From NCBI RefSeq assembly GCF_905171765.1, contig NC_053395.1, forward strand, positions 188,483,577 to 188,547,576: DNA of 64,000 bases, read 5' to 3'. The stretch comes from Bufo bufo (Eukaryota > Chordata > Amphibia > Anura > Bufonidae). Below the pieces are notes generated by a model. The model saw only the letters and a program-made list of their open reading frames with translations, ran no database searches and had not been told where the DNA came from. The position numbers and the translations under genes are program-made. Positions 22,994 to 34,365 of the stretch are shown piece by piece (the stretch's first letter is position 1; each line of letters starts with the position of its first letter).

Positions 22994-23374
22994 AGTGGAT
23001 GTCCAACTTGAGCAAAAGGGGCGTCATGACCGCAAATACCTTAAAATAAAAATAGAAAAACGTCCTATACTCCCCCCTCCTGCACCTCAGCTCCACTCTT
23101 CCCTTGGTTTGCATTGAGGGCTGCAGTGGTGACTGGTATACAACACATGACTGCTACAGCCAATCTCTGTTCTCAGCAGTATAACGGCACAAGGCCGCTG
23201 ATTGGCTGTAGCGGTCAGGAGCTGTATACCCGTATGTTACTGCTGCAGTTTGTATACAAGCATTGGGAGGAGGAATAGAGCAGAGGTGCAGTGACCAGCA
23301 CAGGTGAAAGGTTTTTTTTTTTTGTTATTATTTACTGGCATGGGGTCCCTTTTAAGATAACTCAGACAACCCCT
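22994..23374. mobile_element. T2/Kolobok-type MITE
   Basis: TTAA at 22990-22993 and 23375-23378; ends AGTGGATGTCCAACTTGAG and CTCAGACAACCCCT. Interior inverted AGCCAATC/GATTGGCT blocks. Confidence 0.65.
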
Positions 23375-23482
23375 TTAAAAGTGAAAGCACAGACTCATCT
23401 GGTGCAGAGATTTTTGCAAACATAACATTTCTATATCAAGGGGGTTCCGGAGGGGACAGAAGTCCCCAGTCCCCACCCTTGC

Positions 23483-23575
23483 TTAGCTTTGTACTGGCAT
23501 GTCCTTGTGTGGCATCAGCACTTTATATTCATGCGTTCCGTCATCCACGTTCCGCTTCCAGTTAACCGGGTCTGA
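23483..23575 (-). other. possible terminal exon or chance frame
   Basis: On the minus strand the acceptor-like ATCTCTATTTACAG is followed at 23575 by 30 open codons ending in TAA, starting SDPVNWKRNVDD and ending HKDMPVQS. I do not recognise the peptide and UBR3 has no such known exon. It lies in the large intron between the exons at 31205 and 16149. Confidence 0.2.
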
Positions 23576-24182
23576 CTGTAAATAGAGATCCCTAATAAGA
23601 AGACATAAACTAACTGTGACAGATTCAGTGCAGCTCAGTAATTTTCCGTGATGGCTCACGGGGATGAGACACTGAGGCTGGAAAAAAAAAAAAAAAAATT
23701 GCAAGGCTTCTCAGCCTTTCCTCGAGTGCCGGATCTCAGTTTCTATGGCGACAGCGCGTCATGTGGGTAATGCCACCTTTTGTCTTTGTCGGCAGGTCGA
23801 AGCAACCACAAATGGGTCATCATCGAGCCTTATAGGCTGTTCGATCTTCATTACCAGAAAACTCCACTGGAGATTGGAGGGGGGGGGGGGTGACAAATGA
23901 AGGCGGCAATGTGTGCACCGCATGACAACGGCAAATTAGATTCATCTTCATTCAGAGCCGTCAACAACTACGGCAACATGTGAGCATGTCACAGACCCAG
24001 CATATAACAGGTCTGCCGTGTAGCAAAGGGTTAAATGGAATGCACTACAACGACCAGCGGTACATGCAGCAAATGGTATAAACGATCAGCAGAGGGTTTT
24101 CAATCAACCTCATGTGCGTGGTGGTGGGGAGGGTCACACAATGTTGTCCAAAACTGGACCTCTTGCACATAAAAAGTTAAAG
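23576..24182. other. unique-looking intron sequence
   Basis: No terminal repeats or familiar repeat words from 23700 to 24110. Contains an A-run (23681-23697) and a G12 run (23879-23890). Confidence 0.4.
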
Positions 24183-24558
24183 TGGCCCTCCAGTAAAAAC
24201 TACTTTATTTTTTATTTATTTTTTTTACATTTTTTTAATAGTGTTGTGGGAGGCAACATTATCTGGGAGGATTTTGGGGCCCCCTGCATGTTTTTTTTTT
24301 TAAAAGGGAATCTGTCACCTCGATGCATTCTAGTTCATTGTGCCGTCACCACAAGTGTACATTTGTTAGACCAGGAACAGCCTGCCGGATCTCTCTGCAT
24401 TCCAGCACTGCCGGAAAGCTACCGCATCGTCGTCCGGCCCCATTCACTATAAAAGAGAACCTACATACGTGGCAGATTTAGTGGCAGAATTCTGCAACTG
24501 AAAATCAGTTCCATTCATTTAAATGGGGCAGCGAGCGCATGGATTTCTGCAAGCCCCA
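24183..24558. other. MITE fragments
   Basis: AGGGAATCTGTCACCTCGATG near 24305 is T2-like. The stretch AATCAGTTCCATTCATTTAAATG near 24500 is mirrored after the next element (GGAACTGGTTTTCAG near 25050), so the 24563-25037 element inserted into an older foldback. Confidence 0.45.
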
Positions 24559-24562
24559 TTAA

Positions 24563-25037
24563 AGGGGTTGTCCAGGTTCAGAGCTGAACCCGGACATCCC
24601 TCCATTTTCACCCCGGCAGCCCCCCTGACATGAGGATCGGAGCAGTTCATGCTCCGATGCTCTCCTTTGACCTGTGCTAAATTGCACAGGGCAAAGGTAT
24701 TTTTTGGAGATCCGGTGACATACTGGGGGTCTCCATGGGGCTGCCAGGAAGCCCAGTGACGTCACCGGCACTGATGGGCGGAATGTAGCTCTGCCCTAGC
24801 CAGTTAAACGGCTAGGGCAGAGCTAAAGCCCGCCCCTCAGAGCCGGTGACGTCACCGAACACGGTGAAGTTTCCGCACGGCAGTGTGTTATTGAAAACAA
24901 AAGAGGCCGTGCCCTGCGCGATTCAGTGCAGGGCAAGGGAGCGCATCGGATGAGATGCTCCGATGCTAGCCTCAGGGGGGCTGTCTGGGTGAAAATAAGG
25001 GTATGTCCGGGTTCAGCTCTGAACCCGGACAACCCCT
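24563..25037. mobile_element. T2/Kolobok-type palindromic MITE
   Basis: TTAA at 24559-24562 and 25038-25041. Inverted ends AGGGGTTGTCCAGGTTCAG and CTGAACCCGGACAACCCCT. 475 bp. A close relative lies at 37169-37642. Confidence 0.9.
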
Positions 25038-25800
25038 TTAAGGTAAATGGAACTGGTTTTCAGTCGCAGAATTTTCTGCCACAAAGAGTCATGCCACATG
25101 TGAAGGCGCTCTGATGGGGACCAGGGGAGATCCGGCTGCAACCCAGCAAATATGCAGAGCATCGGCTAGTAGCTTGAACGATGTGGTTTCTCTCATCCGG
25201 CCGACTCTCTGCATGTTTGCTAGGTTGTGGTCAGATCTCCGCCGATCCCCATTATGGTAAAAGACGTAGGACTGATATTATGGCTCTGTTGTGTCCATTT
25301 AGAATTATAATGGATTTGACAAAACAAATAGTGTTTTTTACAGCTTATCAAATTTTCCCAGGCACACAATAAAAACCTTTCTGTACAGAGCTGACATGCT
25401 CTAGAAGCACCCTTTGGCTTTAGTCTTTTCCGTCATCTAGGGAGCAGACAAACTCCTTCTCTCTGGCCTCCTAAACATAAATTATAGCCCAGTTCTTATT
25501 TTACGGATAAGAATGCGCTTAAATAAGCGTTTATGACCTCCTCAGTCGTTTAGAGATAAGGTTTATTAGATGACCGGTACAAAGTGAAAGTACCTGTCAC
25601 ACAGTTAGAAAAACAGTTAACCTTTTGTAACAGAACAGCTCAATATTTTTAATAAAGGTAAATTGAAAAAAATGAGTTTTAGCCAAAAATGAGTAACATG
25701 CAATCATAAAAAAATATTGCCTCCGAAGGTAGTATTACAAGCATTGTGACACTGCAGGGCATGAAATCCAAGGCAAACATGGGGCAAAATCCACATGTAA
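25038..25800. other. no gene seen
   Basis: Non-coding sequence with no clear repeat ends apart from the older foldback remnant at its left. Confidence 0.4.
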
Positions 25801-26024
25801 GGCCAAGCTCACATTTCAGTTAGTTGATCAGTTATTTCCAACAGTTATTGTGAACCAAAACCAGTAGTGAAGCCTACTCAGAGATAAGGTATAGGGATGA
25901 GCGAATCGACTTCAGATGAAACATCCAAAGTTGATTCACTCATCCCTAATAAGGTATAATGGAAAGATTTGCACCTGTTCTGGCTCCCAATAACTGATAA
26001 AATAACTAAAGTGTGAACTAGGCC
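25801..26024. mobile_element. Harbinger-type MITE carrying a tiny hAT MITE
   Basis: TAA on both sides (25798-25800, 26025-26027); ends GGCCAAGCTCACATTTCAG and AAAGTGTGAACTAGGCC. Confidence 0.75.
25892..25948. mobile_element. 57-bp hAT-type foldback MITE
   Basis: Perfect 8-bp duplication ATAAGGTA at 25884-25891 and 25949-25956. The whole element is one hairpin: TAGGGATGAGCGAATCGACT pairs with AGTTGATTCACTCATCCCTA across a few loop bases. Confidence 0.9.
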
Positions 26025-26744
26025 TAACAAACGCCACAGCTGGTGTGGATTTCAGGCCATCTCAGCAGCAAAAATTTGCTGACATGCGGGAAAATGTCCT
26101 ATAGGAATTATCTGCTTTTGACAATCTTTTCTTGTAAGAACACTCCCTAAAAACTCGTCACAGGGTGCACAGCTTTTAAGGTACAGGTATATGGCAAAAC
26201 TGGTCGCCCAACAGTCGTTGCAGCCACGTTCACTGGAGTAGTGGTGAACCCATAGAAGTGAATGCAATTGCCGCACTCTTCGCAAGAAATCCAACACGGC
26301 TGGATTTCTTACAACTGGCACAGCGATCCCATTCATTTCTATGGGAACACCTCTGCTCATGTATTCTGTCCACGACCAGTGTCACCATGTAGCCCTAGCC
26401 TAGTTGACAGAGGTCACAAAAGAGGGAGCCCTCTACTCAGAATGTCTTAAAAGAGAATTTTTAAAATGATGTCTCTATACCAGACAAAGCCTATAAAAGT
26501 GGGTGGTGCATGCATAAAGCTAGCCAAACATACTACATAAATGTCGTACAGACTCACGACAATCTCGTGTATGGGGGCCTCCCAACTCTCCCTCGAAGAC
26601 AGCTGCAAGGGCAGATAAGGATTAGGCAGTTGGATTTCACTGCCTGATCTTTTTGTTAGGTTTTTTCCCCTCTCCCCACATGTATGTTTGGTTGAGCATG
26701 TGTATAGAGTGGTTGGGAGAAATAGCTGACTAAAAACTAGATTT
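26025..26744. other. non-coding; old foldback near 26200-26390
   Basis: TGGTCGCCCAACAG near 26200 and ACGACCAGTGTCACC near 26370 with CATAGAAGTGAATG and CATTCATTTCTATG between them suggest a worn MITE. No gene. Confidence 0.4.
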
Positions 26745-27084
26745 TTGTACTTAACGTAAAATCAGTTTCTCTTTCGTTCATTGGGGGACACAGGCTTGAC
26801 CTTGGGTATAGCTGCTGCCACTTGGAGGCGACACTAAGCAAAGAAGTGTGAGCTCCTCCCTCCAGCTATACCCTTCCGACAGGGACTAAGCTAAAACAGT
26901 TTGTGCAAAAGCAGTAGGAGAAGCAAAAGGAAAAACAGGAAAACCAAACAATGTACAAACCCAGAATCACGCAGGCCACAACGAGGCCCATAACCAGAGA
27001 GAATGGGTGGGAGCTGTGTCCCCCAATGAACGGAAGAGAAACCGATTTTACGGTAAGTACAAAAATGTAGTTTACTCATCCGTA

Positions 27085-28174
27085 TCATTGGGGGACACAG
27101 GCTTGACTTGGGACGTTACAGAGCAGTCCCAGGGGTGGGCCATAAACGAAGAAGCCCTCCAGCCAATCAAAGAACCGCCGTCTGCAAAACTCTACGCCCC
27201 AGAGAAGCGTCAGAAGGTGCAAAGGTGTGCACTCTATAAAATTTGGGAAAAGTATGCAAAGACGACCAGGTAGCCGCCCTGCACACCAGAAGGGCCGAAG
27301 CCCCATGATGTACTGCCCAAGAGTCGCACACTGCCCGCGCAGAATGATCAGTAACACAGAAGGGCTGAGCCCGGTCACTGATGCGGTACACTTCCACAAT
27401 GGCCAAATGAACCCATCTGGAAATGGAAACTTTGGACGCAGCCAGCCCTTGTCTCGGTCCCTCTGGAAGGACGAATAGTGAATCCTCCGCCGGAAAGAGG
27501 ACGTCTGAGACAGATAGATGCAAATGGTCCAAACCAAATCCAGAGTGTGGAGCGACTGCTCACGAGGATGAGACTGGGCAGGAGAAAAGGAAGGGAGAAT
27601 GATCTCTTCATTGAGATGGAATGCCGACACGACCTTCGGAAGGAAGGACTGGACCAGACGAAGGACTACCTTGTCCTGATGGAGGATAAGGAAGGGCGAC
27701 CGACAGGAAGTTCAGACACCCTACGAATGGAAGTGACTGCCACCAAAAAGGCCACCTTGTAGGACAGGAAGCGAAGGGACACCTGCTGCAAAGGCTCAAA
27801 CAGAGAGGACTGGAGAGCACCAGATTAGGGTCCCAAGGATTCAACGAAGGCCGGTAAGGGGGCGCAGCGTGAGCCACCCCCTGCAGAAAGGTCTGAACCA
27901 CAGAAAGTGAAGCCAAATTCAGCTAAGTATAGAAAGGGCCGAGACTCAGGGAACTGAGAGCCAGCCCAAAGTCCATGCCCGACTGCAGAAAATACGAGAG
28001 TCGTGGCAACGAGTACCGAATGGGAGACAACTGGTGGTGTTCGCACCAACTAAAGTAGGACTTCCAGGTCCGGTGATAGATCCGGAAGGACGACGGCTTC
28101 CTAGCCCGAATCATGGTCTGGACAACAGCATCCGAGAAACCCCGAGCCCTTAGAACAGCGGCTTCAACAGCCAA
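27085..28174 (-). pseudogene. DIRS tyrosine recombinase (copy A), broken
   Basis: The N-terminal SAM-like part reads RIYHRTWKSYFSWCEHHQLS and RLSYFLQSGMDFGL. The C-terminal part in another frame has DHSARAVCDSWAVHHGAS and AATWSSLHTFPKFYRVHTF, the His-x-x-Arg and catalytic Tyr region of DIRS recombinases (here the first His is in HSARA). Several frameshifts in between. The recombinase would integrate the element's circular DNA, in place of an integrase. Confidence 0.8.
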
Positions 28175-28255
28175 GCCGTTAAATGTAGCAACCCTAAATT
28201 CGGGTAGAAGATCGGTCCCTGCAACAAGAGGTCCGCGAAGGGGAAGACATCAGGG

Positions 28256-28843
28256 TTAGTCAGCGAGGAGGGAGACTAGGGATGCGTGCCATACTCTGCG
28301 TGGCCAGTCCGGGGCCACGAGAATGACGGGCAGACCTTCGGACCAGATTTTTCGGAGAAGACGCGGAATGAGCGAGAGAGGAGGGAACACATAAGGAAAC
28401 GTGAACTGCGTCCACAGGATCACAAGGGAGTCCGACGCCCGAGCCAGAGAATCCTTGGAATTTGCAACGAAGTTCTCTACCTTGTGGTTGAAGCAGGGGG
28501 CCATGAGATCCACATCCGGCCGACCCCATTGCTCGCAGATCGCAAGAAAGACCTGTGAATGCAGAGCCCATTTGCCGGGATCGAGTCTCTCTCGGCTGAG
28601 AAAGTCGGCGATCCAGTTGTCGACGCTGGGGATATGAATTGCCGACAGAGCTGGAACATGGCTCTCCGCCCAAGAGAGGATGAGAGCTGCTTCAGACATG
28701 GCTGCGGGGCTCCGGGTGCCGCCCTGGTGATTTAGATATGCGACTGCCGTGGAGTTGTTGGTTTGAACCCGAACTAGAGATGGTCTAATGAACCAGAGAG
28801 GCGAATCACCCGCAATTCTAGAATATTGATCGGAAGGGAGCAT
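28256..28843 (-). pseudogene. DIRS RNase H domain (copy A)
   Basis: Open for 195 codons. VQTNNSTAVAYLNHQGGTRS corresponds to the third acidic block of RNase H (usually D in SDN, here TNN), then HIPSVDNWIADFLSR with the last catalytic Asp, typical of DIRS and Gypsy RNase H. After it comes the DIRS linker with WGRPDVDLMA and a PVILVAPDWPRRVW motif, which leads into the recombinase. Confidence 0.85.
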
Positions 28844-28897
28844 TCCTCGTGGGACCAGGTGCCCTGGACCGAGAGATTGTCCAGATTGCCCCAGAGA

Positions 28898-29710
28898 CTA
28901 GCGTCTGTCGTAACCAGAATCAGGTGGAGGGGAAGGAAGGAGCGGCCCGATGTCAGCATCGGAGACAGGGAGACAGATGAGTTGATCCAGAAAGGCCGGG
29001 GAACCGTCCCACTTGGTCAGAATGTGCCGCTGAAGAGCCCTGGTATGGAACTGTGCATAGGGCACTGCTTTGAAGGAAGAGACCATGTAGCCCAGAGCCC
29101 TCATGCACTGGCGAATGGGAAGAGGCTGAGGCCGCAACAATGAGAGTATCTGACTAAGGAGAGTGGAGAGTTTGTCTAGGAGCAAGAATATCTTGGCCCG
29201 ATCGGTGTCGAACAGCATGCCCAGAAACATCAGCTGTCTAGATGGATGAAGACATGACTTTGATAGGTTCAGAACCCACCCGAAGTGTTACAGGGTGTCT
29301 CGGACGACATGTAGGCTGTCCGCCGTTGTCCGGAATGACGAACCCTTGATCAGGACATCGTCCAAGTACGGAATAGCCACTATCCCCCTGGCATGACTGA
29401 GGCAAGACCGAACGGGAGGGCCACAAACTTGTAATGAAAAGGTCCCACTGCGAACCGAAGATATTTCTGGTGACTGACGCAGATGGGAACATGTAGGTAA
29501 GCGTCCTTGATGTCTATTGAGGACAGGTACTCCCCCGGGTCCATGGTTGCAATGTCCGAATCCGCGAAAACGGTCGGGGAAGACTAGCGAAAAAAACAGA
29601 ACTTGAGTTTGTAACCTTCCGAGATAACTTCTCGTACCCAGGCATCCGTGATGTGAGCTAGCCAAACATGCTGGAACAGATGAAGGAGGGGGGAAACTAG
29701 GAGAACTCAT
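28898..29710 (-). pseudogene. DIRS reverse transcriptase fragment (copy A)
   Basis: Two overlapping broken frames read the RT palm: a Tyr-Leu-Asp-Asp box in GIVAIPYLDDVLIKGSS, preceded in another frame by a Lys-Tyr-Leu-Arg-Phe-Ala-Val type stretch and followed by FLGMLFDTD and an RT-thumb/connection segment. At least two frameshifts separate these parts. The N-terminal palm and any gag are absent. Confidence 0.8.
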
Positions 29711-30059
29711 CCCCCGCCCGCAATAATTAAAAGAAGCGCTGGCGCACCCACTGGAGGTCTTTCCTTCTCACCCTCCGTATAACGGTGCTGCCGCAAGGAG
29801 CCCCGGCCGAGCGGAGGTGTCGGCCGGGTGAGAAGTACCCGCGGCGAGCGGATCTGAAGTAGGCCGCAGTAGAAGCCGGGGCCTCAATTTACAAGCGGCC
29901 CTGACGGAGGAGAGAGAAACAGGTGGGGGCTGCCACGACAGAAAGAAGTTTGGCAAGCACAGAGGGCCACCCCTCACCCCCACAGAAGAGCCACCGCGCG
30001 CAGCTGTTAACCCTTTGCCCGCCTGGGGGGACAAGCCTTTGTGGGGGTCATCCACAGCA

Positions 30060-30598
30060 AGTAACCTGAGAAGAGGGAGAGGGGGGGGTTGGAGCCAGGA
30101 ATACCTAACTGTCTGGCATGTTCTGCCCCCCTAGTTCCAGCCGGGTCACCACCTTTGGTGTGCGGCCCCTTGGGGAGGGATGCTACACCAGAAACAGAGG
30201 GGACTTGTCGTGGGCGGCCGTGGTGACCCCAAGGCTGGCGGGATGCAGAGGCTTTAGGAACCTCTGGTCCTCCTTGTCTTCTGGAGACCGGGAAGGAGCA
30301 GCGAGCTTGGGGACCCCCTGGTCTCCCGTCTCCTGGGTGGGAGTGCAGGCAGCTAGGACTGCCTGTAATCCCGCTAGAAGAAAATAAAAAAAGGGGAAAA
30401 TAAAAAAATAAAAAAAAAAATAAAAAAAATCAGCAGACCTCCTCCTACGGACACCAAGCTAAAACTGTTTTAGCGTAGTCCCTGTAGGAAGGGAATAGCT
30501 GGAGGGAGGAGATCGCACTTTTGTGCTTAGTGTCGCCTCCTAGTGGCAGCAGCTATACCCACGGTCAAGCCTGTGTCCCCCAATGATACGGATGAGAA
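30060..30598 (-). repeat. 5' terminal region of DIRS copy A
   Basis: Shares its order of words with 5215-5745 and 53240-53738: CCTTGGGGAGGGATGC, GGCTGGCGGGATGCAG, TCCTCCTTGTCTTC, an A-rich run at 30380-30430, then ACACCAAGCTAAAACTG and the inverted terminal repeat. Confidence 0.8.
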
Positions 30599-30599
30599 A

Positions 30600-30935
30600 A
30601 CCCTTTACATGGCCCAATTGAGGAGACAACTGTCGGAAAAAAGCGTTTCTTCCTGGCAATCGCTTGCTCGTTAGTGAAGGAGAACGCGGCATTTACATGC
30701 AGCGATCTACTCCACAGCGTGGGGAGGAGCGATGGCAAAGGCCATCACTCATCCCCTTACAGAATCATTGTTTGCTGGCAGCAGTTTAGACAGCAATATC
30801 TGCTGCCCTCAAACGATACTTTAGATAACTGACCCAACGTGTTTCGCTTGTTCATTGGGTAATCAGCAGCACCTTTACACAGGCAGATTATCGCCAACGT
30901 GCGTTTATACAAAGCGTAAAGGGGCCCTATTATGT
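30600..30935. mobile_element. MITE of the CCCTTTACA family
   Basis: Inverted ends CCCTTTACATGGCCC and GCGTAAAGGGGCCC. Interior CTCCACAGCGTGGGGAG block. Same family as 13886-14268 and about 60600-60893. Confidence 0.55.
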
Positions 30936-31204
30936 ATGGCCAGCCATACTTGTACTCTACAACCCAATCTGACATGGAGACACAAGATCGCACACTGGAT
31001 GGAACAGTTGTTGAGGCAACTGGCTTACAACCATCAAGTAATGTGCATGGGTCCAACTAATTTGAATGAAATCCATGCACGATACTTGCTGGGCATCGGA
31101 CAGTTGCCTCGGGTGGTAGAGTATGACTGTATAACCCCTTTATATAATATTAATATAGCCCTTTCTACTACTTTCAATAAGGCACCAGTGCAGTATTCGC
31201 TTAC

Positions 31205-31668
31205 CTTTCCTCTTTATCCAGTGTTTTCTTCTCTGCAGGACTAGACTTTTTGGGTGGGACAGGTGGAGGAGCTTTCCGACAAATTTCATCAATGCTAAGT
31301 TTGTTCAAGCAGCTTTTTATTGCAGCCTTCAATAAAATCCTTTCCACAGCAGTCACTCCATCCCCATGAGCGTATTTGGATAAATCTGCTTGGATAAGAC
31401 AATCTGGATCCCCCAACCAAGGTGGGCAGTAGGAGTCCGTCTTCCCAGACAGTTTCTGGTGAAGCTTGATCAGTAAGGACAGCATGCTCTCCTTCACCTC
31501 TAAAATCACTGTGGTTAATTGCGGCGTAGAGCCAGGCGCTGTCCACTTCAGAGCCGAGGTCTTAGGCCGCACAGCTTGATTGGCTTCGCTATTGCTCCGG
31601 TTTATTATCTCCTGGAACTTCTTCCGCCGTTCAGCAACCAAACTGAAAACTTGAGCAGTGCCGGAGTT
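31205..31668 (-). CDS. UBR3: UBR3 exon, 464 bp
   Basis: Largest coding block in the window. Acceptor TTTTCCCCCCAAG, then 154 codons starting NSGTAQVFSLVAERRKKFQE, and donor GTAAGCG after an AG that is completed to Arg by the next exon. It matches vertebrate UBR3 closely: QLTTVILEVKESMLSLLIKL, then YPPW-like CPPWLGD, KYAHGDGVTAVERILLKAA and EICRKAPPPVPPKK, ending AEKKTLDKEE. The region is helical and ends in a proline stretch before the charged helix of the next exon. No frameshift or stop, so the gene appears intact here. A possible start Met at 31686 lies in the intron and is not used. Confidence 0.96.
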
Positions 31669-32363
31669 CTTGGGGGGAAAACACATGAATTCAAAGAGTT
31701 AGTGACTGCGGTGTACTAACACTCACTCATACTGAGCTACTATTTAAAGGGGCTGTGCCACAGTGGACATTCATCAACTATCCATAGGACATATAATAGC
31801 TGATCACTAGGAGCCAACAAAGGTCACTAGATCAGGGGGTCCAAAGCCCCCTGTTCCTCCTTACTGCACACCAAGAGTCTATTCTAAGGGGCGGACATAC
31901 CTTACTCTTCCAATCTGCCCTACAGACTCTTAATAGAGCCCATTCTTCAAACATCCTCACTGCAGTCATGCAATGAGGAGGAACGAGGAGGGGCTTGGGA
32001 CCCACATTCTACCGATCAATCCTTAGGATATGAGTTCAATATCAAATTGGTGGGGGTCCAACTAGAGATCACTGAAGGAGTCGTGATGCACCAGAAAGAG
32101 CCCTGCGTCACGCTTCATGGTTTACCAGGCACCACTACATTTTGTTAGTAGCGGTGCCTGAATGGAATGGAGCTGCAGAGAACTTTAATACCAGACATAG
32201 CCACTACCAAATGTATGGAGTAGTGCCTGGTAAACAATGAAGGGGACATGGAGCTAGCTGATTTGTTACGGCACCTTCAGTCAGCTGAATGGTGGGGGGT
32301 GTCAGACACTGGACCTCCTAGGCATAGGCCATCAATATCAAAGTCCAGGAAAACCCCTCTAAG
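31669..32363. other. UBR3 intron with T2-type fragment
   Basis: 31745-32350 holds TTAAAGGGGCTGTGCCACAG at the left and GTGGGGGTCCAAC/CCAGGAAAACCCCTCTAA words, i.e. worn T2 MITE sequence. No gene. Confidence 0.45.
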
Positions 32364-32641
32364 GCTCCATTCAGACGTTTGTAGTGCATTGCGTATCCGC
32401 AATACACGCGGCCAGCACCCCCCATAGAACTGCCTATTCTTGTCTGCAATTGCAGACAAGAACAGGACATGTTCTATTTTTTTCTGGAGATGCGGACCGA
32501 AAGATCGGGGGCCGCGCTGCGGATGCGGAGAGCACTTAGTGTCTATTCCATTCTGCCCCCATAGAGAATAAATGGGTCCGCACCCTTTCCGCAATTTGCC
32601 GAACGGATGCGGACCCATTATACGGACAGGTGAATGGAGCC
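32364..32641. mobile_element. Harbinger-type MITE, complete
   Basis: TAA duplicated (32361-32363, 32642-32644); ends GGCTCCATTCAGACG and CAGGTGAATGGAGCC. 278 bp. Confidence 0.85.
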
Positions 32642-33135
32642 TAACACATACTTTTTCGAAACCACTGAACTTATGCTGCACTTTTGCATAACAGCAGTGA
32701 TGAAAGATGACGTTGTCTCCATGGTCAGACCACTATTTTAAAAGTACTTCACGTGAGGTCTTTTTCATCGTACTGCGCTTTCAAAACCTCATTGTTCCCA
32801 CTTTATTAGAAGGGTACAAGAAAGGTCATAAATAACTGCTTAGAATATAGAGCAAAAAGATTAGCAATTACGCTTAACTGATGCAGAATAAAATAAATCT
32901 GGCACATAATGATTAGACTTTATTTGCATAGAAAACCATGCACAGGCCAGGACTACTGGGTCATTTATAACCAACGCACATGCAGTCCCTTCCAATGCCA
33001 TTCATCAAAATGAACTTTTTTTTCTTTAAAAAAAAAAAAAACAACTCTGTTGAATGAGGCAATGAGAAAGACGGAATCTATGGAAAAAAATATACACGAA
33101 GCACAGTTAGAACAGAGGACAATAAAGCAAGGTTA
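32642..33135. other. unique-looking intron sequence
   Basis: No repeat ends seen; contains ATTTGCAT at about 32924, the octamer transcription-factor word, which may be chance. Confidence 0.35.
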
Positions 33136-33515
33136 GGCTGAACCAACAGCAAAAGGTGCATCTACATGCTGAGACGAGCAGCAGATTGTTGGAAAGGGAG
33201 CGTTTCTTTCTGACTGTCGGCTGCTCGTTCAGTGGAGGTGAAGAGCTGCATTTACATGCAGTGATCACCTCCACAGTAGGAGGAGGAGGAATGGCTATTG
33301 TAATCGCTCGTCCTCGTACAGCTGCATTGTTCCTGGGCAGCAGACCGCTGTTTAGACAGCACAATCTGCTGCCCAGAAACAATATATAAGGTTCTGCATG
33401 AAGACCATTTTGCTTATAGATCGGGTAATCTGTGGAACCTTTACACAGGCAGATTGTCGGAAAAGAGCGCTTCCAATAATCTGCCGGATTATCTACACAT
33501 GTAAATCCACCTATA
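33136..33515. mobile_element. MITE of the CCCTTTACA-like family, worn
   Basis: Contains CAGCAGATTGTTGG, CCTTTACACAGGCAGATTGTC, GCTGCCCAGAAACAA and paired GCAGTGATCACCTCCACAG blocks resembling 30600-30935. Confidence 0.45.
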
Positions 33516-34365
33516 GGAGAATACACAGATTAACTATCAAACGCTGATTATACACCTTAGATAGCAGTCGGCTGAATGCTTGTTTGGAGAACAATTATTC
33601 CTGCCAACCCATCCATACATACATATGCATGCTCGGCAAGACAGATCATTAATGTGTTATCTGTAGAGGCGCGAAGTAAGATGCTGCCAGATACAATGGG
33701 CACATTGAAATCTAACATGCCTAATCCTTTTCACCCCTGACATCTGCTGACATCAGGGGACATTAGAGGGCAGGCTGGCCCTCTAAGGACATCTTGACTT
33801 CATTATCTGCTTCAATAAAATCCGACAGATTATTTGTCCCCCATTGATTTACAATGGTTTTAATGCCGGATCCGTCATTGCCATTTTAAAGATAATACAC
33901 CCGGATCCGTTCATAACGGATTCTGCCGGTTGTATTATCTAGACGGAAGCGTTTTGCTGATCCATGCCGGATACAGCAAATACGCAGATGTGGAAGTAGC
34001 CCTACTCCCATGTGGAAGGAGTCTCCTCAGTTTTACTGCCCTGCTACTGCAGAGACATTGCCCTTTCCCAAACAAGCAGAAAACCATTTCTTTTGGCTGC
34101 CTGCAGTGAACAGAGGATCACTATGAAGAGACCTGGCTGCGAGGAGACTGACTGAGCTTGTGTGACCACTAGCAATCAGCTCAGGAGGTTGAAGTGAATG
34201 CTGCTATACACTTTGAACACCAGGTGGCTCCACGTGAAAGTTTAATTCCATGGAATTAAACGTCATCGCTCTTCACTGGATCCATATTTAATGGCATATA
34301 AACGGTAAACATTGCTTATTTTCTACAATCTAAACAATAAATATCATATTTAATGGTGGGACACC
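33516..34365. other. intron with a truncated GGCTACTTTCACAC-family MITE
   Basis: 33800-33998 holds CCGGATCCGTCATTGCC, ACGGATTCTGCCGG and ends GATGTGGAAGTAGCCC, one end of that MITE family. Nothing else recognised. Confidence 0.4.

Larger units (their letters stand above)
26745..30598 (-). mobile_element. DIRS-like retrotransposon copy A
   Basis: DIRS elements carry reverse transcriptase, RNase H and a tyrosine recombinase and are bounded by inverted terminal repeats. Here the coding order on the minus strand is RT (29710-28900), RNase H (28843-28256), tyrosine recombinase (28174-27160). Both ends hold the same repeat in inverse: CATTGGGGGACACAGGCTTG at about 26790 and CAAGCCTGTGTCCCCCAATG at about 30565. 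The left end also contains a second, inner inversion (27016-27066), as expected for the circle-junction region of DIRS. All frames are broken, the start of RT and any gag are missing, and the copy is 3.9 kb. Confidence 0.9.

Noticed and set aside
23700..23760. U2 snRNA-like start (GCTTCTCAGCCTTTCC)
   Set aside because: Only the first dozen bases resemble U2; the branch-binding region and Sm site are absent.
28286..29143. Plus-strand frames over DIRS copy A
   Set aside because: Shadow frames of the minus-strand RT, RNase H and recombinase.
32277..32681. 134-codon minus-strand frame as a coding exon
   Set aside because: It covers a complete Harbinger-type MITE with TAA duplication.
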